In this document: one piece after another, positions 7,743 through 11,716 of the stretch
Layout of the letters: the number at the start of each line of letters is the position of its first letter
Position numbering within the stretch: position 1 is the first letter of the stretch
DNA from: Larix sibirica
Taxonomy: Eukaryota; Streptophyta; Pinopsida; Pinales; Pinaceae
Direction of reading: 5' to 3'
DNA: 11,716 nucleotides
NCBI GenBank assembly: GCA_004151065.3
Contig: NWUY0304107960.1
Coordinates: 1-11,716 of the forward strand
Made by a program: the position numbers and the translations under genes
The notes under the pieces: model-generated
The model's database searches: none
What the model saw: the letters and a program-made list of their open reading frames with translations, nothing else
Told to the model about the DNA's origin: nothing

Positions 7743-8404
7743 CTAGTCTAAAACAACCTCCAGTGAGCCATCCGAGTGATGAATGTAGTAGATACCAATT
7801 TTTTGTGCATTTACTTCCATACCCGTAGCCTTGCAGTGTAGGTTCAGTAGGTCCAATACTCTTTGAATTTCTTGAACATATCCAAAGCAAAATAACAGAA
7901 CATCATCAACAAATAGGAGACGTGTGAGATCAACTGATCTACCCACCTGATTACCTTTAATACAGCTCCTTCTTTTTGCCTCTAGAATGAGCATGTTGAG
8001 GCCTTCATCAATTAATAGGAACAAGTAAGGTGAGAGAGGACAACCTTGGTCGATGCCTTGAGAGAGCTTGAAAAAAATGAAAGCTACTCCATTAATAAGA
8101 ACTGCAAGTTTAGAAGTGGTCACGCATCCCATGATCCACTTCACCACCGTAAGTGAGAAGTCAATATACATAAACAATAAATGTAAGTACAACCACGATA
8201 CCTTATCAATTGCTTTCAATAGATCCAGTTTGGTCACAACCATAGGGGAATTTGATGACTTAATGGAGTGGAGGCCTTCCTGGGCTGATCCCACCGCTTC
8301 GTGGATTGATCGACCACTCAGAAACCTAAATTGCTCTTCAGAGATAACTCGTGACAAAATTTTCTTCAATCGCATAGCAATTATTTTTGCCACAATTTTG
8401 TAAA
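7743..8404 (-). pseudogene. LINE ORF2 reverse transcriptase domain
   Basis: An uninterrupted frame of about 220 codons reads from IYKIVAKIIAMRLKKIL at the LTR junction to a stop at 7745. Numbering from the GTG at 8393, residues 19-29 (EEQFRFLSGRS) fit the EEQxxFxxGR block. Catalytic motif A is KLDLLKAIDKVSW with Asp57. The GxxQGCPLSPxLF block is GIDQGCPLSPYLF at 113-125, and motif C is FVDD at 161-164 where most plant LINEs have FADD or YADD. All three catalytic aspartates are thus present. The enzyme copies LINE RNA into DNA at the nicked target. There is no natural start here: the frame is cut by the LTR insertion. Beyond the stop the same frame continues with recognisable LINE sequence, so the stop is a lesion. 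Confidence 0.92.
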
Positions 8405-8447
8405 TGTTGGAACCTATAATTTGTTGGTAACCTCACCTTGTTGGATC

Positions 8448-8554
8448 AAGGGAGTCGACCATTCAATGGATCTGATCGACGACTAAAATATCTTTTCATA
8501 GTAAGGGAGTCGACCATTCAAGGGAGTCGACCATTCAAAGGAGTCAACTGCTCA
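8448..8554 (+). repeat. 17-bp tandem repeats with GTCGAC core in LTR U3
   Basis: The unit aagggagtcgaccattc is present at 8448-8464, 8503-8519 and 8520-8536. A decayed fourth copy (aaggagtcaactgctca) lies from about 8538, so the last three follow each other at a period of about 17. The core is the palindrome GTCGAC; the fourth copy has GTCAAC, as expected from CpG decay. Repeats of this kind upstream of an LTR TATA box often act as enhancers in plant retrotransposons. That role is inferred from position only. Confidence 0.8.
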
Positions 8555-8580
8555 CTAAAATATGCATTGACTGTATCCAC

Positions 8581-8589
8581 TTTATATTT
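8581..8589 (+). promoter_or_regulatory. candidate TATA box of LTR promoter
   Basis: The string tttatattt lies 30-40 bases after the tandem repeat block and upstream of the pyrimidine-rich part of the LTR, a plausible place for the U3 promoter. AT-rich DNA offers many such strings, so this is tentative. Confidence 0.3.
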
Positions 8590-8610
8590 CAGATCCACGT
8601 TCTATGGACA

Positions 8611-8773
8611 ATTAGTATAACTAATGTGGTATTGTGGTTGTTGGTTTGGACCACATCCAAACCTATTTTTAGATGTCCTATTAAATCGATCTATCATCAT
8701 GGGATCGTGGAGATCATTGTGCTCTCATGGAGAATGCTCATTGTGCTTCAGTGCAAAGGTGTCTTTAGACACC
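8611..8773 (+). repeat. three short inverted repeats in the LTR
   Basis: Perfect stems are seen at 8611-8616/8620-8625 (ATTAGT/ACTAAT, 3-base loop), 8643-8650/8656-8663 (GGTTTGGA/TCCAAACC, 5-base loop) and 8758-8764/8767-8773 (GGTGTCT/AGACACC, 2-base loop). They could form hairpins in the LTR transcript. A function in termination or packaging cannot be shown. Confidence 0.6.
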
Positions 8774-8829
8774 ACCACTATTCGCAGAATCTCTGTTCTC
8801 TCTTCTGCAATTTATTACATATCCCAGCA

Positions 8830-8840
8830 GGGTATCAGAG
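8830..8840 (+). promoter_or_regulatory. primer-binding site (initiator-Met tRNA)
   Basis: The bases gggtatcagag directly follow the CA end of the LTR. The plant consensus complementary to the 3' end of initiator-Met tRNA is TGGTATCAGAGC; only the first base differs here, and the match stops after GAG. This is where the tRNA would prime minus-strand DNA synthesis. Confidence 0.85.
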
Positions 8841-9927
8841 TTTGATGGTTCGTGATCAAGGATTTTGCAGAATATGAAAGAGATTCATTAAACGTTGGTG
8901 GTTTGATGAGATAAAAGGTATGGTGAATCGTGATGCCCCTGTTTATAAATTGTCAGTATCAACCATCGCGTGCCCTAGTTGAAGCAATATAGGGATTTTC
9001 TTGGGTGTTATTTTGCTAGATCCATGAATCCTTTCTCGGGCATAAGTATTGATCTTTGCTTTGGGGTGGATGCAAATCACTGATTATGTGGCTTAATATA
9101 CCCTAGTTATAATGCTCGACTTCTAAGACATATCGATGTGGTATTGAGTGGATATGATATCGACTTGCATTTTCATGGTCGTGTATGGGTGGGATAGTCG
9201 ATTAGAGGAATATCGACAAAATCAACTTGATTAGAGAACCCTCGACTGAATAAGTCGAAATGTATGGTGAATCAACTGGATAGTCGATTTGCATATTGAG
9301 ACTGAACTTTGGCCCATCAACTGTAGCTTCGATTGAGACTTTACACATCGACTGGAGCAGTGTAGGATTTGTTGATTAACTCTACAAGGACATGTATGGA
9401 CGTATTTGTGAAGCTGTAGATTCATATGTGACTAGATGCTTTGACAAATATAATTAATCAATTGTTGCAGCAATTAAGGATTACCTAAAGATACTTATTT
9501 AGTTGAATAAGGTTTGAAGATTGTTGCGCATGTGTTGTTTATTGTTGAAAGACAACAAACTACTAATTATTGTGCATTGGAGTGATTAAGCATATTTTCA
9601 TTGATGGGTCAAATTGATTTTGAATTCGACTAGCATTTGATTAACTTGTTTAAAGCTTGGATGTAGTTTGGGTTGACTAAAGGTTACCTAACTAGAACCA
9701 TCAACATGTAATATCGACTCACAGTTCTTATCGACTATGAGAATTGTATTATTAATTCCGAAGATATTAATTGCATAAGCTTGTTGCTTGTATTGCTTAT
9801 TACTTGAGAAATATTTTATTCACTGTTGTATTGAATTTTGTATCGATCAGTAGAATAGAGGACAGTCGACTTACTTGAGTCATATTGTATGCAGATTTGA
9901 AGTTATTATGTACCCTTTGCTTGAAAT
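8841..9927 (+). other. long non-coding leader of the LTR element, TCGACT-rich
   Basis: This stretch of nearly 1.1 kb has no frame that looks like gag or any other protein. Its distinguishing mark is the repeated motif TCGACT and variants (for example near 9117, 9161, 9213, 9241, 9348, 9628, 9714, 9730 and 9867). Decayed forms TCAACT and TTGACT also occur (near 9223, 9264, 9313 and 9672). One copy pair forms a perfect inverted repeat, TCGACT-gaata-AGTCGA, near 9241-9257. A small minus-strand open frame at 9231-9425 falls in this repeat-like DNA and is not considered a gene. Confidence 0.6.
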
Positions 9928-11186
9928 ATGGGTGCTATTTAGAGGCTTTGTGAACAAAAAGAGAGAAGGCTACAACTTGTTTCTAAAAAAGAAACCATTA
10001 CCAAATTGAATAAATTGGTTTCTCAGCTTCATCATGAAATTGATGAGAAATATTAGACCATTCAGAGCTCGCAGTAGTACAAGTCAAGTCTTGTTGCGGA
10101 TGTATTACCGACCTCTATCTTGAAGAAGTTTGATGAAGGTATTATGAAGATATGTGTCCTAGAAAACACCGTGGGAAACATATTCCAAAATTTGGTAGAT
10201 GAATTTGAGGACAAGACAGATCTTTTCGATGATCTAGAAGACGAAGTAAAAGCCCTTTCTCATACAAAAATTAATGGCTTGAAGGAGAAAACTTGTCAAC
10301 TGGAAGAAACCAATGTCCAGCTATCCAATGAGGTTGCCCATTTGCATGCCTGTGTTGATGAGATTCGTGAAGAAATTTCTCCTCTTTAAGCAGATAATAA
10401 TAGGTTATTTAATGAATATGATGCCTTAAAGGAAGACTATGATTCCTTATTGCTGGAGCTAACTAAGAAAGATGAGTCTATTGAGGATTTGCAGGATTGC
10501 AAGCAGAATCTTGAAATGGAATTCTATTGACTACAAAATAATGAGAAGAATATTGATGTTGTTGAGATTCTAGGCTCACCTCTTACTTCTTCTACCCTTG
10601 ATGCTCTTATTTGTAGCCCAGTTGTTTGTCAAAAATATGTTGTTGATGTATGTAGACCTTCACATGCTTTACTGGCTATTAATGGTTTTATTTCTCCTAG
10701 TTTTGGGAAACACACTACTGGTATTGGGTCCCTGCAACTACTAAGCAAGATGGGATATATAGGAGGAGACCTTAGGAAGAATGAACAAGGTATTGTTGTT
10801 TCTGTTACCCCTGAGATGAAGAAACCTTGAACGGGTCGTGGCTATGATGTTGTCGTTGCCTCCCTATCTACATTTGGTTTTGTTGACATTGGGAAAGTGT
10901 TATTTGTTGTTGGAGTTCAGAATGAAGTGCTGGAAGAGCCGCCTGTTGTTATTCGTGTTGAATAGACGATGAATTGGTTGTCCTAGACAAGCCAAAAATT
11001 GAGAATGTTGTTGCAGATGACGTTGTTGATATGCAGGGTTATTCTACTCCTGTAAGTGAACTAGAACCCATGCCTACATCCCCTAGTTAGTCATCCTCAT
11101 CCAAAGAATCGGAGGAATTTTCCCAGGAACTTGAATTCTTCGAAAGATGGCAACTCTGCTTTCAAAACTTTATAGAAAAGACGTGA
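9928..11186 (+). pseudogene. coiled-coil plus G-patch protein, broken gene inside LTR element
   Basis: One forward frame can be followed from an ATG at 9928 through in-frame stops at 9940, 10054, 10075, 10387, 10528 and 10828 to about 10962. It then shifts by one base (10963-10965) and continues (DELVVLDKPKIENVVADD) past a stop at 11088 to TGA 11184. The intact product would be roughly 410-420 residues. The N-terminal half (to about 10530) is rich in E, K, L and Q with leucines at heptad-like spacing (for example DLFDDLEDEVKAL, LKEDYDSLLLELTKKD), a likely coiled coil. At 10720-10854 follows a G-patch-like segment: LLSKMGYIGGDLRKNEQGIV, then PEMKKP and GRGYDVV; the usual GLG is degraded to DLR. 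The C-terminus is acidic and Ser-rich and ends in a W/F-rich block. G-patch domains bind RNA helicases or nucleic acid, and are known in some retroviral and plant retroelement polyproteins. Whether this is a gag-like protein, an accessory gene or a captured host gene is open. Confidence 0.65.
10720..10854 (+). other. G-patch-like domain segment
   Basis: The segment GIGSLQLLSKMGYIGGDLRK, followed by NEQGIVVSVTPEMKKP, a TGA, and TGRGYDVV, follows the G-patch layout: hydrophobic pair, MG-aromatic, G.GLG, four residues, then G and I/V. Retroelement-type G-patches often end in a G-GY motif, and GRGY is seen here. The second conserved glycine cluster (GLG) reads DLR, so this copy is probably not functional even apart from the stop at 10828. 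Confidence 0.6.
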
Positions 11187-11475
11187 AAGATAGAACCATG
11201 GACTAGTGTCGACTAATGGGATAAATTATGGTTGGATTGATAAAATATCATGGAATAATTTGAATAAATGGTTGAGTACATCATATATATGTGTATCTTC
11301 AACTATACAATTGTACAATGATCCTCTTGACTACTTTTGATTGTTTTGGAGTAGTCGGTTGAGGCTCGACCAGAGATGAAATTCGACTGGAGTATAGATT
11401 GGAATGTTCATCGACTGAGATTCAACTGATATATATATATTGTTTTTGTTATTTTATTGATCCCTTAGTTGTGTT
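11187..11475 (+). other. non-coding 3' region of the LTR element
   Basis: Between the broken gene and the purine tract is AT-rich DNA with more TCGAC motifs (near 11208, 11347, 11373 and 11411; variant TCAACT near 11422). An AT microsatellite lies at about 11429-11440. No reading frame is evident. Confidence 0.5.
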
Positions 11476-11487
11476 TAAGGGGGGGGT
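11476..11487 (+). promoter_or_regulatory. polypurine tract of the LTR element
   Basis: The sequence ttaaggggggggta holds a run of eight G (11479-11486). In LTR elements such a tract primes plus-strand DNA just before the 3' LTR. Its place after the internal gene and before a weakly LTR-like segment fits. The distance to the best-matching LTR start at 11514 (about 27 bases) is larger than usual, so either the LTR start has been altered or the tract has shifted. Confidence 0.55.
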
Positions 11488-11513
11488 AAATTGAAGTAAT
11501 TGAAGATTCTTAA

Positions 11514-11716
11514 TGTGTAAACCCAATTGTTGTCACCTTCTTGACTCGACTGTCAATTTGAATCGACTATACTTGCTGAGACCGACCGACCTATGTTCGA
11601 CTAAGTTGTTTATTGGGAGATCTGATTGATTAATTTTGTGACTACCTAACTATTGGATGGATAGAGAATGTGTTGTTCAACGGATATTGCCTATACTTGT
11701 TGCGTTATTAGCTAGT
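11514..11716 (+). repeat. probable start of the 3' LTR, cut by window end
   Basis: From 11514 the sequence TGTGTAAACCCAATTGTTG, then TCACCTTCTTG, CTCGACTG, TCAAT and GAATCGAC can be laid against the start of the 5' LTR (TGTTGGAACCTATAATTTGTTG, TCACCTTGTTG, GTCGACC, TCAAT, GATCGAC) if gaps are allowed. The match fades after about 70 bases. The call rests on this, on the purine tract before it, and on the TCGACT motifs. The start could instead be at about 11488-11491, directly after the purine tract. Confidence 0.4.

Larger units (their letters stand above)
6323..8404 (-). mobile_element. plant L1-type LINE, 3' half, decayed
   Basis: On the minus strand this region carries the usual order of a plant L1 ORF2 C-terminal half: reverse transcriptase, thumb/connection, zf-RVT-like segment, RNase H-proximal segment, then an untranslated tail with an A-rich end (A9TAATAATTT, about 6338-6323). 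The 5' half (endonuclease and ORF1) is absent because the sequence is interrupted at 8404/8405 by an LTR retrotransposon; it should lie beyond the right edge of the window. In-frame stops, at least three frame changes and an internal deletion near 6776-6795 show that it is dead. Such elements copy themselves by target-primed reverse transcription of their own RNA. Confidence 0.9.
8405..8829 (+). repeat. 5' long terminal repeat
   Basis: The repeat begins TGTTGGAACC and ends ...CCCAGCA, giving the standard TG...CA ends, and is immediately followed by the primer-binding site. Its 5' part (U3-like) holds tandem gggagtcgaccattc repeats. A TATA-like tttatattt is at 8581-8589. The 3' part contains a pyrimidine-rich stretch (ctctgttctctcttctgc) like the leader of plant LTR transcripts. 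Short inverted repeats occur at 8611-8625, 8643-8663 and 8758-8773. Open frames inside it (8438-8620, 8624-8845, 8626-8877) are by-products. The supposed 3' copy is poorly conserved, so identity between LTRs cannot be used here to date the insertion. Confidence 0.82.
8405..11716 (+). mobile_element. LTR retrotransposon, non-autonomous in appearance, truncated by window edge
   Basis: The element starts at 8405 with TGTTGGAACC. It has a 425-base 5' LTR ending in CA, a primer-binding site complementary to initiator-Met tRNA, about 1.1 kb of non-coding leader, a broken coiled-coil/G-patch gene and a polypurine tract. A probable partial 3' LTR follows. Its left boundary is confirmed independently, because the minus-strand LINE reverse transcriptase frame is readable up to 8404 and is lost at 8405. 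No gag, protease, integrase, reverse transcriptase or RNase H sequence was recognised between the primer site and the purine tract. It would depend on enzymes of another element, or it has lost its pol. Superfamily cannot be assigned from the visible parts. Confidence 0.75.

Noticed and set aside
7702-7890. 62-codon minus-strand open frame
   Set aside because: It overlaps the reverse transcriptase in another frame; the LINE sequence continues in the reverse transcriptase frame past its stop, so this is a shadow.
8068-8403. 111-codon plus-strand open frame
   Set aside because: It lies wholly antisense to the well-supported LINE reverse transcriptase frame and has no domain of its own.
8448-8554. 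Short repeats considered as a CRISPR array
   Set aside because: Units are 17 bases, mostly directly adjacent without unique spacers, and sit in a plant-type LTR.
8438-8877. Three small plus-strand open frames
   Set aside because: They fall inside the LTR and primer site and contain translated tandem repeats; no protein family recognised.

Overview
The window looks like repeat-rich, intergenic nuclear DNA of a land plant. The evidence is a plant-type L1 (LINE) ORF2 with an RNase H-proximal tail, a plant-type LINE ORF1 fragment, an LTR element whose primer-binding site matches initiator-Met tRNA, a tRNA-derived SINE, AT-rich foldback elements, and no intact host gene. A large genome such as a gymnosperm fits, but that is an impression from the LINE protein sequence and was not tested. 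There is no sign of bacterial operons, CRISPR, rRNA or tRNA genes.

Layout, left to right. 1-792: AT-rich DNA with nothing identifiable. About 805-1005 (minus): a decayed tRNA-type SINE with A box, B box, A-rich tail and an 11/12-bp flanking duplication. 1018-2044: unrecognised sequence with short TAA microsatellites. 2045-2344 (minus): a fragment of a plant LINE ORF1 (gag-like) protein, next to a partly duplicated segment. 2421-4433: unassigned, with a doubtful ORF at 4042-4383. About 4434: a polypurine tract directly followed by TGTTATGC, a possible 3' end of a ruined LTR element. 5340-5600: a small ORF of unknown function with an in-frame 33-bp duplication. 5763-5966 and 6024-6224: two neighbouring foldback (MITE-like) elements.

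The best-supported part is a nested pair. On the minus strand, 8404 down to about 6323 is the 3' half of a plant L1: reverse transcriptase, thumb/connection, zf-RVT-like region, RNase H-proximal piece and A-rich tail. It carries stops, frameshifts and an internal deletion. Its reading frame breaks exactly at 8404/8405, where an LTR retrotransposon begins on the plus strand: 5' LTR 8405-8829 (TG...CA), primer-binding site 8830-8840, a long non-coding leader, a broken gene for a coiled-coil plus G-patch protein (9928-11186), a polypurine tract at 11476-11487, and probably the start of the 3' LTR up to the window edge. No gag, protease, integrase or reverse transcriptase is visible in this element. 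It therefore looks like a non-autonomous element carrying an unusual gene, or one whose pol has been lost.

No functional gene system was found. The most interesting items are the coiled-coil/G-patch gene inside the LTR element, the strong enrichment of a TCGACT motif (and its CpG-decay variants) in the element's non-coding parts, and the base-exact LINE/LTR junction, which predicts what lies beyond the right edge.
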